DNA from: Diprion similis
Taxonomy: Eukaryota > Arthropoda > Insecta > Hymenoptera > Diprionidae
DNA: 64,000 nt
Direction of reading: 5' to 3'
Assembly: GCF_021155765.1 (NCBI RefSeq)
Contig: NC_060114.1
Span: 14,703,501-14,767,500 of the forward strand
Shown: in pieces, positions 12,007 to 24,386 of the stretch
How the letters are laid out: every line of letters starts with the position of its first letter
How positions within the stretch are numbered: position 1 is the first letter of the stretch
Made by a program: the position numbers and the translations under genes
The notes under the pieces: generated by a model
Told to the model about the DNA's origin: nothing
Databases searched by the model: none
What the model saw: the letters and a program-made list of their open reading frames with translations, nothing else

Positions 12007-12060
12007 AGAAAATGTCCCTAGGAGACGACAGATAACGGTCGTCTCCTAGGGACATTTTCT
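12007..12060. repeat. Perfect 23-bp inverted repeat with 8-nt loop
   Basis: Left arm 12007-12029 (AGAAAATGTCCCTAGGAGAC plus GAC) is exactly reverse-complementary to 12038-12060, with loop AGATAACG. It is far less AT-rich than its surroundings and would fold into a perfect hairpin as DNA or RNA. Each arm contains its own CCTAGG palindrome. It may be a recent fold-back event or a short hairpin RNA; no promoter or longer precursor is evident. Confidence 0.85.
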
Positions 12061-12706
12061 GACGCACGCGCATAAGGTGCGCAATTTTTTCATGGACACA
12101 CGGTATAAATAAAGTTCTATGATAAGCGCCGAGTTGTCTAGCGGTTAATTTAAAATATATATTGTATATGTACAGAAGAAGAAGAAGAAGAAGAAAAAGA
12201 AAATAATATAAAAATAGAGGAAGGATAATGGTGGGAAGAAAAAACAAAGTAAAATTTGTTGTGTAACCGGAGAATTCTCGCATTGTTTTACAACGTCGTT
12301 TATTCATTATGTATATCTATATATATTGTATAAATATATATATATATAGGTATATGGAAATATACAACACGCGTAACCTTGTCGACAATCCTAGAAACTG
12401 CAGTGAGACTAATTATTCGCATGCTTACTCTCGTAGCGATAAACAGCTATCTGACTTTTGTCTCTCTCTCTGTAATCCAGTGTGTAGGTGAACGCATACA
12501 TGCATACCTGTATGTACAAAACCCAAGACTACACGTTAGTTACAAGCGGTATTTAACGTATGCGATACACGTGCAGCAACAGCAACAGCAGCAGCAGGGA
12601 GAAACTAAAATCATCGCGTTGAACAGCGTCTCGCAAAACGTATCTAAATTTGAGGAAAATTACCCGAGAAATGATAAGGAATTGTTTTGTTCGTTTGTAT
12701 TTTTAT

Positions 12707-12780
12707 CCCCCCCCCCCCCCCGCGCGGTTATTATCTCACACTTTTCACTTTGCCATTTTTTTTTTTTTTTTTTTTTTTTT
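12707..12780. repeat. C15 run and T25 run
   Basis: Fifteen C residues at 12707-12721 and 25 T residues at 12756-12780 lie in a pyrimidine-rich block on the plus strand. They account for poly-Pro and poly-Phe open frames here. Confidence 0.9.
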
Positions 12781-13450
12781 CCCCCACCTATTTTGTTTTC
12801 TTACTTTCTTCTTTTTCTTTCCTTTTACCACTTACGTTCGACGAATCAATCAATTGTGTTAGAAAACGAAAGAAGGAAGAAGAGAACAAGGAAAAAAAAA
12901 AACAACAGAATTTCACAACGCGAACGCAAATAACAAATGAATAGGTTTGTTTGTTTGTTTATTTATTCATTTTCTCTTTCAAACTAATTGTAGCAGCGGT
13001 TTTTTTTTTTCCAAGGATGAACAAATGAAAATACATTCGCATAATCGTGCAACGAAAATGTAATAAAAGTAACGTAGTAAAAATTTTATTATTATTATTA
13101 TTAATAATTTAACCGCTCGTGTTCCATATAATTCTACATTTTTAATACCGTGACAGGTTCGTCATATGTATGTATGTACCTATTCAAAGTTTACCGTAGA
13201 ATTATGATTGGGCAGTTATTATCATTGGCATTGTAAACCGTCGGTCGTTTTATAATATTATATTTATACATATCAGATATACGATAACGATCCTGAAATA
13301 GTATTGTACGTAGATTAAAATCCAGTATGTATAACGAATCTCTTTTGCGAGAGTTTTGAAATCACCGACGATTGTAAAGATCTTGAAATAAAATTTTCTA
13401 ATATTACAAAATAGTCGGTGAAAAATTATTTTCCACCTTACAATTTGTCA

Positions 13451-13488
<38 letters not shown>

Positions 13489-14292
13489 TTGTGAATTGGA
13501 ATAAAAAATCTGTCCACGAAGAATAAACAAAAAATTTATTCGATCGATGAAATCTTTGATTTCAATCTTACGCTCGTTTCGAAGACAAAGAAAAAGTGAG
13601 AAAAAAAGTAAAAAAAAAAAAAAAGAAACCTAGCGAAATGAAATAAAATCGAAATTATCTGACAGATTGTGAGAAAATAAAATTGTAGTTTGAATTTTGG
13701 AATATTGGTCGCAAGAAAATTTCTTTGCAAATTAGAAATTGCGAGCGATAAAAATTCGTTACGCAATACCTATACCAGCAGAGTTGCAACCAACAACGTT
13801 GGTTGGTAGTTCGTAAGCGCGAAACACCCGCGCGCGTTCGATTGCAAAAAACCGCGTGGCGCACTCTGTGTTAGGATATTCGAAACAACGTGAGCTGCGC
13901 GCTTATAGAGAGACCCGAGAGACCCGCCGAGTCTTGCTTGCAATGTGCAGGGTGCCTCATTTCCGACTCGTAGAAAGCAGACCATTTCACACACACACAC
14001 ACACACATGCGTGCGTGCGTTATAACGATAATAATAATAATAATAATGATAATAATAACAACAACAATAAATATTGCTTGAAATCGGACCAAACACGTTT
14101 TTTTTTTTTTTTTTTTTTTTTTTTGAACAAATAACTGAATAAAGGTGATAAGAAAGAGGCTGAAAAAAACAGAGAAGGAAGGAAAAAATTAAAATGGATG
14201 TTAAAAATGGGCAGATCTGTTTAAATCGTATAATACGGACTCTGCATGCGTGAGGTGGAAATAAAATTGTCCTATAATAAGAAAAGAAGATT

Positions 14293-14396
14293 AAAAAAAA
14301 AAAAAAAAAAAAAAAAAAACACCATCAATAACTCGGTAAACGCGACGAACTAAAGGGACAAAAAAAAAAAAATCTACGGAAAAAAGTCTGGCCACG

Positions 14397-14430
<34 letters not shown>
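14293..14430. repeat. A27 run followed by a 32-base G run
   Basis: A27 spans 14293-14319 and an uninterrupted G32 spans 14399-14430. The G tract could form G-quadruplexes. The exact length is sensitive to sequencing error. Confidence 0.9.
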
Positions 14431-14529
14431 CTTAAAAACAATTTCTTGCAGGACTCCTTTACTCCTTGACTCGCAATCGGCAGTGTTTTAAATAATATGG
14501 TAGTATAATAAATCGTGAAATCCAGGTAA

Positions 14530-14569
<40 letters not shown>

Positions 14570-17308
14570 ATATTCAGTTAATTCTCATATTTTGCAGGAT
14601 ATTGTGAAAAGTATCGATACGTCGTTGCATGAAACTTTCGACAATCGTCCTTCGGCGCCGATGGCCGGTCACTCTGTACATTATATACGCTCTACAGGAC
14701 AAGTTATACGTACGTACGTACATTGTGCGTGTTCGTGTATACGTATATACGCATATATACAAATATATATATATATATGTATATATATACGTATATACAT
14801 ATATACATATAATCTACCTATATTATGGGACAATAGAGACTGTCTGCACGGTTTTACGGTGTTGCACCGTTACCTTGTATGGTTCCCGGCAGGTAGGACG
14901 CTTATTATACACGTTTGCCTGTGTGTTTGTGTAATATGAATGCATTTCAACTTCTTTTTTCAAGAGTCGTTGTCGCTCCGTGCAAAATCCTCCGCAACAC
15001 AAGTCACCTGCAGGATTTTATTCCGCGTATCCTGTCCCCCCCCCCCCCCCAGCGCACCCCGCCTCTTATTTTCTCTCTTCTCGTATAATGTGGGTGGTTT
15101 TTTTTTTTTTTATTTTGCCTTACTTTTATTTATTTGAAAGAAAAGCTTGGATAACGTCCAAGATGATTATAATTTCAAATCGGTTTGAAATTGTTAATGA
15201 ATCTAGTAAATTTGTTTTCTATTTTAGTCTACAAATTCATTGAAAGACTCTTCAAAATTTTTTTTTTCAACACCACATTAACCTCTCTGAATAGTAATAT
15301 TAAATTTCGCTGCAACTTTGCTTCGGTATTGATCACGATCAACAATTAATGGCAATGTTAAAATGACTTTATACGACGAATCGTCACGATTAAGAAAGAA
15401 AAAAATAAAATGAAAAAACAATAATGAAAAATAAAACAAGGAAATGGCACAAAAAAAAAAAAAAAAAAAGAAAAAAGAAAAGGAAAAAAAATCAACCCGC
15501 AACGTGATACCGATACCAAAAAAAATCGGAAATACAAATGCTACGAAATTTGTTTTTCACCGCGAATATTAACGGGGGAAAAAAAAAATTTAACACCGGA
15601 TACAGATAAAACGTAATGTTTTTCATGAAAATTCCGTAGAAATCTCTAATCATCCAAGTGCCTGTAATGTAATTATAAACGTTAATTAACATATGGTAAA
15701 AAGTCGACGAGGTGGTTACAGAGTTTAATGATGGATATATATATACGTATACATTCGTCAGCTGTTTGCACGAAGCGAGAGAGAGAAAGAGAGAGAGAGG
15801 GCAGAAGGGAGGGGGGGGAGGGTTTAATTAGTACACTCAACAATTATCATCGTACCAGATGAGTTTTCTCTCCGTCCATCTGTTGATAAATACATACATC
15901 CATACATCTTTCTCCGAATTACGTTACGATTCGAGAAATACACGAATGTTCGATAAAATAAAAAGAAAAAGAATAACCTACATGCAAAGATTAATATTTG
16001 GAGATTTTTTACTTTCGGTGATGCACTCATACTGTTAATAGCAATCTTGTACAAGAGCTGATCCGAGTCTGTAGAATGATCACGCGGTCTATATGTCTCT
16101 AATATTCGCTGACAATGAGAATTAAATTGGTTCAATTAGCGCTTTTAACATCGCCGCGTAGTTCGTATATATGTGTGTGTGTGTGTACGATGATTATATG
16201 CATGTGTAAATATACGCGAATACATATATCTATAAGAATATAAACTCATGCATCATCGGTTCGCTTCTTCGTCCGCGGAGACAATTTATTTCGATCGACG
16301 TTCGTCTCTTCGTTTGTCTGTCTTTCTCCTTTTTTCTCTGTTTTTTCTTTCCTATCCTATTCTCCGACAACGAGCCTACGTCACTCTTGAAATTGCAATT
16401 ACTATATCGTGAGGGTATAAGTTAACACTGTAAACAAGCTCGTTGTAAAAAACCGTGATGATTTTGTCCCGGCGAAATTTGCGCACGTTGAACGGTTTTT
16501 AAACAGGAACGATCGAAAGTCTGGACCAATCGCGTGACTCGCTTTTCCGTAACGGTCACCGCATCCCCTCCCAAAGACTCGGTCGCGAACGACGATTGGT
16601 TGACTTGAAACGACGATAGTTTACCGACCGTCGGTAATGCAGCGTTCTCACCAAAACAGCTTTTACAACCCAATTTTAAAAATTCATCAAGCTCAGCTGT
16701 GATTCTTTAATAAACTGTATATACTATATTCCGTACATACTATATTTATGAAAGTATATATACTAAAAAAAATTTCCTCAAGTACAAGAATCAAGATTTC
16801 ATGCTTAAATTCTCTCCTCAGCATTTTTATTTCTTCTTCTTTGACCGACGATGGATGATAGCAAAGACGACGGTGTAATTTGCAAAGAAACTAGGAACAA
16901 CGTGCTACATTTATAATAATAATAATAACAACAACAACTATTATCATCATTATTATTTGCCGATTAGTTTTCCATTATTTTTGTACCCCGGAAGCGAAGT
17001 AACAGCACAGATTATTCTACGATCGAAGAAGAATGGTAGGTGGAAAGACGAAACGACGACGACGACGAGGAGGACGACGAGGAGGACGAGGAGTATCAGG
17101 GGAGGCACGAGGTGCACACGTGGAGGGTGAGGAGAGGGAACCCGAGGAACGTGACACTCTGGTTGTTACGCGCAAACACATCGGAGTCAGCCTCTCGCAA
17201 TTCCGTGGTCATTTAGTTAATTGATCAGGATTGGCGTATGTGTACCTACAACTCTGCAAAGAACTTGTAACTTAAACGAACGGAGGCCAGCCGACGAACA
17301 TCAAGGAG

Positions 17309-17353
17309 ACGTCCGTCCATCCGTCCATCCATCCATCCATCCATCCATCCATT
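17309..17353. repeat. (ATCC)n tetranucleotide repeat
   Basis: Tandem CCAT/CCGT units; the first units carry CCGT and later ones CCAT. Confidence 0.9.
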
Positions 17354-17525
17354 CCGACCATGATAAAACTATCATATATATCCTATACATATAGTTAGGT
17401 ACATACGTACATACATACACACGACGCGTAACGCTCTTCTGCATTAGTTATTAAATTATTATGAAAGTATAATACTTGTGGAGGAATTAAATTATATTAG
17501 TTATATTATTTATACTCGTTTTATA

Positions 17526-17598
17526 TGTATGTATGTATGTATGTATGTACTTACGTCGTGTCGTATTCAGAGATATTATGCACAAGATAGGTATTATA

Positions 17599-17627
<29 letters not shown>
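17526..17627. repeat. (GTAT)n and (GT)n microsatellites
   Basis: GTAT units at about 17526-17549 and a GT run at about 17600-17627, separated by unique sequence. Confidence 0.9.
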
Positions 17628-17629
<2 letters not shown>

Positions 17630-18127
17630 TTCATGATAATATGAAGTGTGCCAATTCAAGCCGTCGGCAACGAATATAGAAATTCAATGAAAGCAAATTG
17701 ATATTAAAAATTTAAGACCCATCAACGATATCGACGATCGGATCGTTTCTATAAGCACATATTCATTCCTGCATATTATTATGCGTAGTGAACAGCGGTA
17801 TATAAAAGGGATCAGAGAATAAAAAGAAAAATCGATGATCAATGATCGATAGAAAGAACGGAACAATTTAAAAAAAAAAAAAATCCACGAGAAAAATTAC
17901 ATTCAATACAAAATTTCACAAATTTTTTAATTAAAATCTAAAGATAAATTAAGGGATGGTATTGAACAGTCTAACTTCGATTAGAAGTTACATTTTACCC
18001 AATCAACAATAATCCGTATTCGTTATGCGTTACATACAAACAATAGTATACGTGGATAACGGATTGTAGATACTTGTAATTGCTGTTCTTCTTGTTTGTT
18101 TCAACTTCTTTAAATAAATTAAAATAA

Positions 18128-18130
18128 GAC

Positions 18131-18164
<34 letters not shown>

Positions 18165-18166
18165 GT
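18128..18166. repeat. (AAT)n microsatellite
   Basis: An AAT run of about 39 bp, directly before the degenerate array that starts near 18200. Confidence 0.9.
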
Positions 18167-18199
18167 AGTTTTGATAGGACGGAGTTGAAGTTCCGAAGA

Positions 18200-18880
18200 C
18201 GCCTAATTCGAAATCATTTGGTGGCGAAATTTGAAATAAACGACGGCTCAAAGTTTTGAAATGCAAGATTTCGAAAAGTAAAATTCCGACACAACAAAAT
18301 TTGGAAAGATAAAGTTTCGAAATAAAAATGCCGAAAAACTTTAAAACAAAGAAGATAAAAGTGGCGAAATTTCACAGAGATAGAATTTTTCAGAACTGAA
18401 AATTTTCGATTATTCAGAATTTAGATGTTTCGGATTTCAAAATTTTCTCATTTTCGTACTTTCGGAACTTAGACTTGAATGTTCGGAGTTATGCCCTTCC
18501 GGTATTTTGTACATTCGGAATTTGGCCCGTTCGGAAGTTTGAGCCTCGGATTTCGAACCATTCGAAACTACCATATTGAAGTTAGTGACGTTATCGCAAT
18601 GATTCATGCCGAGGAAAAACCGTTATTTCGCGATTTTAGAATCGACTGTAACCGAGTAAACCGCGTAACAAAACAAAACACACATATTTCGTAATTTTAG
18701 TTCTATAAAAATCATTATAAAATTTGAAAAATAATACTAATTTTTCCTTCAATCCTTCGTTACGATAACGTTACTAAAAATCAATCTCATTCCTAACTTC
18801 GATGTTTCGTCAAAGTTTGATTTCTTTGCTTTAAGTTTTGTCAGCAAAAATATTCGGAATTCGGCACTTTTGAAACTTTC
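18200..18880. repeat. Degenerate inverted array of ~16-bp TTCGGAATT-type units
   Basis: From about 18225 to 18370 the sequence is a series of units like AAATTTCGAAA or AAAGTTTCGAAAT. From about 18400 to 18580 the same motif runs in the opposite orientation as TTTCGGATTT, TTTCGGAACTT, TTCGGAATTTGG and TTCGGAAGTTTG, spaced about 15-17 bp apart. Further isolated units occur near 18850-18890. The head-to-head layout is read directly; the period is estimated by eye. No convincing ORF accompanies it. Confidence 0.55.
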
Positions 18881-20150
18881 CAAATTTGGAAATTTTTATT
18901 TTTATTACGAAGACGAAACTTGGATTAATAATTTCTTACAGCAGTGTCCGGTAACAATAACAACAACAATAATAATAATAATTCGAGGGAATTGTAAAAT
19001 TCAGGCACAATTTTTATACTTTGTTGTTTTTTTTTGTTTTTTTTTTGTTTCTTTACCTGTAAACGATGCAGGTATAAATAAAATCGTGTCGAGGTCAAAC
19101 GAGGTCAAGTTTACAACGAAGAAGAGGCGCGACGACGCGACGGTCGCTCTCTAGTGCTTTATATGTATGCACTGCATGTATATATATTGTATATTATATA
19201 CACACACGCACGTAACTTTCGGTTCAACATGGGTCGAGAGAACGGTATAATATACGATAGTTGTGTCACACTTTTCGACTAACAATTAGGTGTAGAGACC
19301 GGTGTAGGCGTATTTATTGTAAACCAAACGGAATAAAAGTATTATCTCGTAACGTCGACGCGACAGAAGAGTTACGATGCACCATACGCATTGAATTTCG
19401 GTAAAAAAAAAAATCGTTTTTACAAATTTTTATTCGTATATTGGGGATTGTAACTTTGCAATGTGACATCTGGTGGGAAAAAATCAAACTAATGTAACAA
19501 GGCTGAGAGTTAACCGTATTTTTTCACGTTTCGATAATAGAACAGATATATTATTAATTATGATTAATTAATTCATGTGACACGAGTGATTTTCAAAGCC
19601 CAAAGATTACGATTTTCCTCCATTAAAATTGAAAACTTAGGTTATGTGGTGATAAAATGGCGCCGACGACCAGGCTCGAACGTCTTAAGGACATTTTTCA
19701 ATAATGTGATTTTTTTAAACGACGCATGTCGTACAAACGTACTCGTATAAAATGTGGTATAATTATTGTCGATAATAATGAACAAGCATACTTCAGACTC
19801 ATAAATAATTACAACTCAGCATTTCAAATACGTGAAAACAATATATTTTCCCACCCAAAGACGAAGGACAACGATTAGGATTATTTCGTTTCTCTTTACT
19901 CCCCCCTTCATTTTTGAAACCAAATTTTCAAGCATTATATTGAAGATTATAGTTTTGCGCACGTCGTTCGAAACCGATTTACAACGAATATACCATAACA
20001 ATACAGTGATTCTAAGAATTCGCTTCTATAATCACGTGAACTTGGGATGAAATCTATATATACGTTGACATTAATTAAATTACTACTGTTCCTGAAAATG
20101 TTTCACGTAAATTGGTATAAAGATTGCAAACTCGTTGCTTCTTTATGAGA

Positions 20151-20360
20151 GTGAAGTTAGCAACGTTAGTGCAACGTTGCATGTTAAAAAAAAAAAAAAA
20201 AAAACCGTTACTTCGCACCTTTAAGACTTTACTGAAATCTAGCAAGCCACAATGAACAAAACGTACTTAGAAATAAATAAATCGTTCAAAGTCATTCTCT
20301 AATTGCGCGATCAAGATTTATTCCCTGATTTTTCGTTACCTAAACGTTACCAACTTCAGC
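20151..20360. mobile_element. MITE family A, copy 2
   Basis: The left end GTGAAGTTAGCAACGTTA and the right end (inverted GCTGAAGTTGGTAACGTTTA) form terminal inverted repeats about 210 bp apart. The left arm continues 'aaccgttacttcgcacctttaaga', close to the subterminal sequence of copy 3. There is an A-run inside and no coding capacity. Confidence 0.7.
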
Positions 20361-20486
20361 CTCGAGCTTCTTTTGCTTTCGAGAAACAAAAAACGGATGA
20401 AAACAAAAGAAAATATCCGTGAAGGTTTATCGAATTCGAGACATGTTGCAGACGTTTATCTACCAACAATCACCAACGTGTATACT

Positions 20487-20508
20487 ATATATATATATAT
20501 ATATATAT
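20487..20508. repeat. (AT)n microsatellite
   Basis: A short AT dinucleotide run. Confidence 0.9.
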
Positions 20509-21279
20509 ACATATATTACGAATATAGGTATATAAATATGTCATGTACTTAATAATAAACAGACTGTGTATATAAACAACAGAGGCGCACATTTGATTTA
20601 CGTTGAAAGCAGCGTATAATAATGTAACGTAACATAACACCACATAACTTAACAATAATGTATTTTTCCTAATTATAATAACAGTTATAATAATCATCAT
20701 TTGTTACCCGAAGACAGCGCTCTTCTTTTCTAACAATCTTTGACGAAATGTATAAACAATTGACACGAAGAGAGAATTTTGTGCAGACTGAAGCAGAACT
20801 AAAAGAACATCTTAGATAAAACTGAAACTTTTTACCCACCGACTATTTCATCTGCACCATCGAAATCAGAATTGAATGCTAGCCGCTGATGGCGATTGGT
20901 AAAAAAGAGAAATTTATTGCTACAAGAGCTCTGTCTGGTAGAATGACGATGAAACAATATACCAAAGGCACAAAGAAGTCGGAGGCGAACGTTTTTAGTA
21001 ACAGCGATAAGGAATTGATCAAAATTTCTTTAAAGCACTGAACTGAATAACGTTTATACGAATGAAAACGACGAGAGAGTCACAATTACTTTTGTATCGT
21101 CCAATAGCGGAGAAGCCGGAGAGGATTTGAGCAACAAAACCAGCTGCGACGCTTCTGTTCTTCTCTCTATGATGCGAGTTGTATTCATTCTCAGCAAATT
21201 TGAGTAAAAACGTTCGCCTATCGGCACATATTGCGAATTGGCACTTCTTTAGTTCTAGATTTATGATGTTGGGACTTAC

Positions 21280-21431
21280 CTTGGAGTTGGTGACGTGGTC
21301 GGCGGGCACCGACTCAGGAACAGTCTGCAGGGTGCTCCGCATGCTAGCGGACATCTTCGCCACGGGTTAAAATTCCTCAAACCCACGTCAGTCCTTCCAA
21401 CTTGAATCTAGCACTCCCTCGTCTGCTACGC
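21280..21431 (-). CDS. Exon with 5' UTR and a 25-codon N-terminus of an unidentified gene
   Basis: On the minus strand a strong acceptor (TTGTTTTTCAG|GCG) just above 21431 opens a 77-nt UTR segment. The ATG at 21354 starts MSASMRSTLQTVPESV and, after nine more residues, the frame meets a near-consensus donor (AAG|GTAAGT) below 21280 in phase 0. The coding part is therefore 21280-21354. The peptide has normal composition, and both splice sites bracket it cleanly. Its phase-0 exit matches that of the exon at 828-1349, so the two could be alternative first coding exons of one gene beyond the left edge. The next exon was not found between 1.4 and 21.2 kb. Protein family not assigned. Confidence 0.6.
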
Positions 21432-23302
21432 CTGAAAAACAAGAACAAGATTGCATCTGTTAATTAAAGTCTGTAAAGCACAGAATCTGAAATTTACTTC
21501 GGCTAAGAATCGAAGGAATTTTCCATAGGAAAGTATCGATTGATCCATATTAATTCTGATCAGTAACGCGGAGAAGGTTAGCGTTAGCGAAGCGAGTGTT
21601 AGTATCAATTACCGTAGTCACGGTGAAAAAGTATACACAAATTCATTTGTTTTCAAGCTAATTGTTACTTGGATTAGATTTCTCATATTAACTTGACCTA
21701 GATCTTTAGAAACAGAATAGTTTCGATGCTGAAAGTTTCTTAGTTTTCTGTATCGACCTAATAATTTTTTAGTCTTATTGAAAGAGTGATTTTAATTAAA
21801 TCTCAGCGGTGCAATGAGATTACTTTTCGCAATGATTCTTCTTTCTTTGTTCCTTCTTTATTAGTAAAACAGAAAGAGAAGTGCTTTCTACAAAAGTCAT
21901 TTACTGACCAAATTTCTGATCTTTTTTTGAAAAAAAAAAAAGATGCATTTCTTCTATTCATATAAATTTGCCTTTGAGTTTGCTTCTTGAGAAAATATGA
22001 CTGAAATAAGTGATCGTACACTAAACAGTGATATTATTGCTAGGGAGTCGAATACATCAGGTACGTAACTGCTGCTGTTCAACAGTTTAACCGGTGTGGT
22101 GGTAAAACATCCAACAAGGTTGGAGAAAGCCGTTTGAATCAGAGACTGACTGCTGACCGCTCTGTGACTCATCGTCCTCAGTAAAGTAATTACATGTATG
22201 TATATTCCCTGCTCCTCCCTCTCATTTTATCCTTGATGAATGCAGTAAAATAATAGGAAGGAGAGAAGAAGACCAACCAGAAGAGGAGGAATTTTCCCGA
22301 GGGGATTAAATTTTAAACCAACAAATTAATCGCACAGTTTATCAAACAAATGATGACGCAACTTAGTAATTATGAAAATTGAAGAATAATAAACAGAAAA
22401 CAAGAAAAAGATCTTCTGAGAGTGTCTGAATCGATCATTTGACATTTCATGTCAATCGATTCTGCACATCGAATGGAAATGTTTCTGCAGATGTGAATAT
22501 TCAATGAAAAAAGGGGCTTCAAAAAACAATGCGAAACCGATCTGAATGAAAATGATTTTTTTTTTTTTTTTTTTTATTGAAAAAAGAAGTAAAAGACAAG
22601 GGATCGTGAAAAATGCCTGCAAAAGTGTGGACGATTAGCAACTGCGAATGGTAATACTTCCACAAAGGTAAAGAAAAGGCAAATAAGGTCCTTGAACGAT
22701 GCTTGGCAGAACATTTGAGACAGGTATTAGGTACCTCGCACCGAAGCATACCGACAAGCGAGTTAAGTTACATTCCTGATTTTCAAAGATAGAATAATGT
22801 ATGCCTATGTGTAAATACACGCGGGTATGGACGAAAATAGACTCTGCAGGATATTGCGGGAGGGGAGAGATAAAAGGCCGAAATAAAACTTGGAAAAGTG
22901 AGGAAAATGGAAAACAACGAAACGTGGTGTCGAGGTGGAAAAAAGAGAAAAAGGAAAGAATGAAAGGGCAAATATGAACCGAGGCTGTGTTCAAGCGGTT
23001 CAAAGTATACTTTGTCTAGCGGTCTAATCGCGCTGAAAGTGACGTCATGTCGGAAGTACATTCGCAGTAAAAAACATTGGATCTGGTCACGATTGTTCGA
23101 GTGTATCGAGAGTCGAGCCTGATGTTTTGAGGGTGATGCTGAGCATTTCAAATTACCCAAGAACCCCTGCGAAGTGCGCGACTAAACCAAATATACAAAC
23201 GATAGGTACTTATTTCGTAGTTTTATTCTCAGTGTTTTTTGGGGTTTTGCTCTTTTGTTTTGACCCTGTATTATCGACGCAGTCGCGAGTCTCGTCGAAG
23301 AA

Positions 23303-23511
23303 GCTGAAGTTAGCAACGTTAACGTATCGAAACGTTGAAACAAAAAATTACCGTTTTGCACCTTTGGAATGACTGAATAAGTTGAATTTACAAAATGTAA
23401 GTTTTTTGTCGCCTCTATTAACGGTTTTATGAATTTCAGGTAATCTTAAAGTTGCAAAATAACGACTTTTTCTAAAGATGCATCGTTACAGAAACGTTAG
23501 AAACTTCAGCC
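23303..23511. mobile_element. MITE family A, copy 3 (best preserved)
   Basis: The terminal inverted repeats are GCTGAAGTTAGCAACGTTA at the left and, inverted, GCTGAAGTTTCTAACGTTTC at the right, spanning 209 bp. Subterminal sequence around 'ccgttttgcacctttgg' on the left is an inverted match of 'ttgcaaaataacg' on the right, so complementarity extends inward. No clear target duplication was identified. Confidence 0.7.
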
Positions 23512-24309
23512 TGATGGGTAAGCGAGTCTAGTCTGGCAGAAGAAGAGTTTTTCACGGCTCTGCGGTGATGTATTAATACACACGAACACGCCTGCCCAGA
23601 TATGTAACCTGTACATACTGCATATACATGTACGAAACGTGCGTAAGAAAAACGAATCGGGGAAAAACAGCGGACAAAAATCGATCACGAAATGAGGGAA
23701 AATAATCGCGGATACAACGAATGGCGAATGGATGAAGTAAAAGAGCTGGAGAGAAGCAGCGAAAGGAACGTGCAACAGCAAAAAGAAAAGACACGAAGGC
23801 ATTTCTGTAGGCGAAAATTCGCCGCTCGACCCAAAGCCGAGACCCTGAAACCCATTAGCGAATGAATCATGAACTAATTAAGGGAACCTATTAACTAGTT
23901 TTTAACTTTGAAATTCCCGTTAAATATTTTATCGGATTTTCAGGCAGACACGGTGAAAGTTCGCCCAAATTATCATCGCGTAAATTTATTTTCTGCAATA
24001 AATACAATGTAAAATGAAACAGAGATCTGCGAATGATTATATAACAAATGAAATATGTATAATATTCCTCTTTGCGATGTATGAGATTGAACCGAAGACT
24101 GAACCGTTATACGAAGAAAAACGCGAACAATGTGATACAGAGTTAATTAAAATGACTTCTGTGAAGCTAATTCCCGTCTCGTCGTTTCTTTGGTTTCCTT
24201 TTCCGTCCGATCGCCAACAACCCCGAACCGAGGTTGAAGTCATGCACGGTTATTCGCAGAGATTGGCTTATCTAACATTGCATGTAGGTGGTGAGAAGCA
24301 TGAACGCGA

Positions 24310-24333
24310 GAGACTGGAGAGAGAGAAAGAGAG

Positions 24334-24382
<49 letters not shown>

Positions 24383-24386
24383 CACG
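24310..24386. repeat. GA-rich microsatellite
   Basis: GAGAGA and GAAAGA units with a pure GA core at about 24338-24375. It causes charged low-complexity frames on both strands. Confidence 0.9.

Larger units (their letters stand above)
4327..21279. other. About 17 kb without a supportable gene (probable long intron)
   Basis: I read both strands and found no open frame with protein-like composition and splice signals. What is present is A/T homopolymers, many di- and trinucleotide repeats and the mobile-element-like and hairpin features listed separately. Open frames such as 12379-12933 plus and 16422-16673 minus are low-complexity or lack splice context. If the exons at 21.3 kb and 1 kb belong to one gene, this is intron between alternative first exons. 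Confidence 0.5.

Noticed and set aside
12120..12160. tRNA-like start (GCCGAGTTGTCTAGCGGTTAA)
   Set aside because: There is no B-box (GGTTCRANTCC) at the right distance and no foldable cloverleaf.
12379..12933. 184-codon plus-strand open frame
   Set aside because: It consists of low-complexity Gln, Pro, Phe and Lys stretches from CAG, C15, T25 and A-rich tracts, with no domain or splice context.
13976..14092. Possible satellite (ACAC, ATA repeats)
   Set aside because: These are ordinary short CA and AAT microsatellites with no higher-order structure.
17033..17224. 63-codon Arg/Gly-rich frame (MVGGKTKRRRRRGG)
   Set aside because: It arises from a GAC/GAG triplet-rich stretch; it is too short and repetitive to support as a gene.
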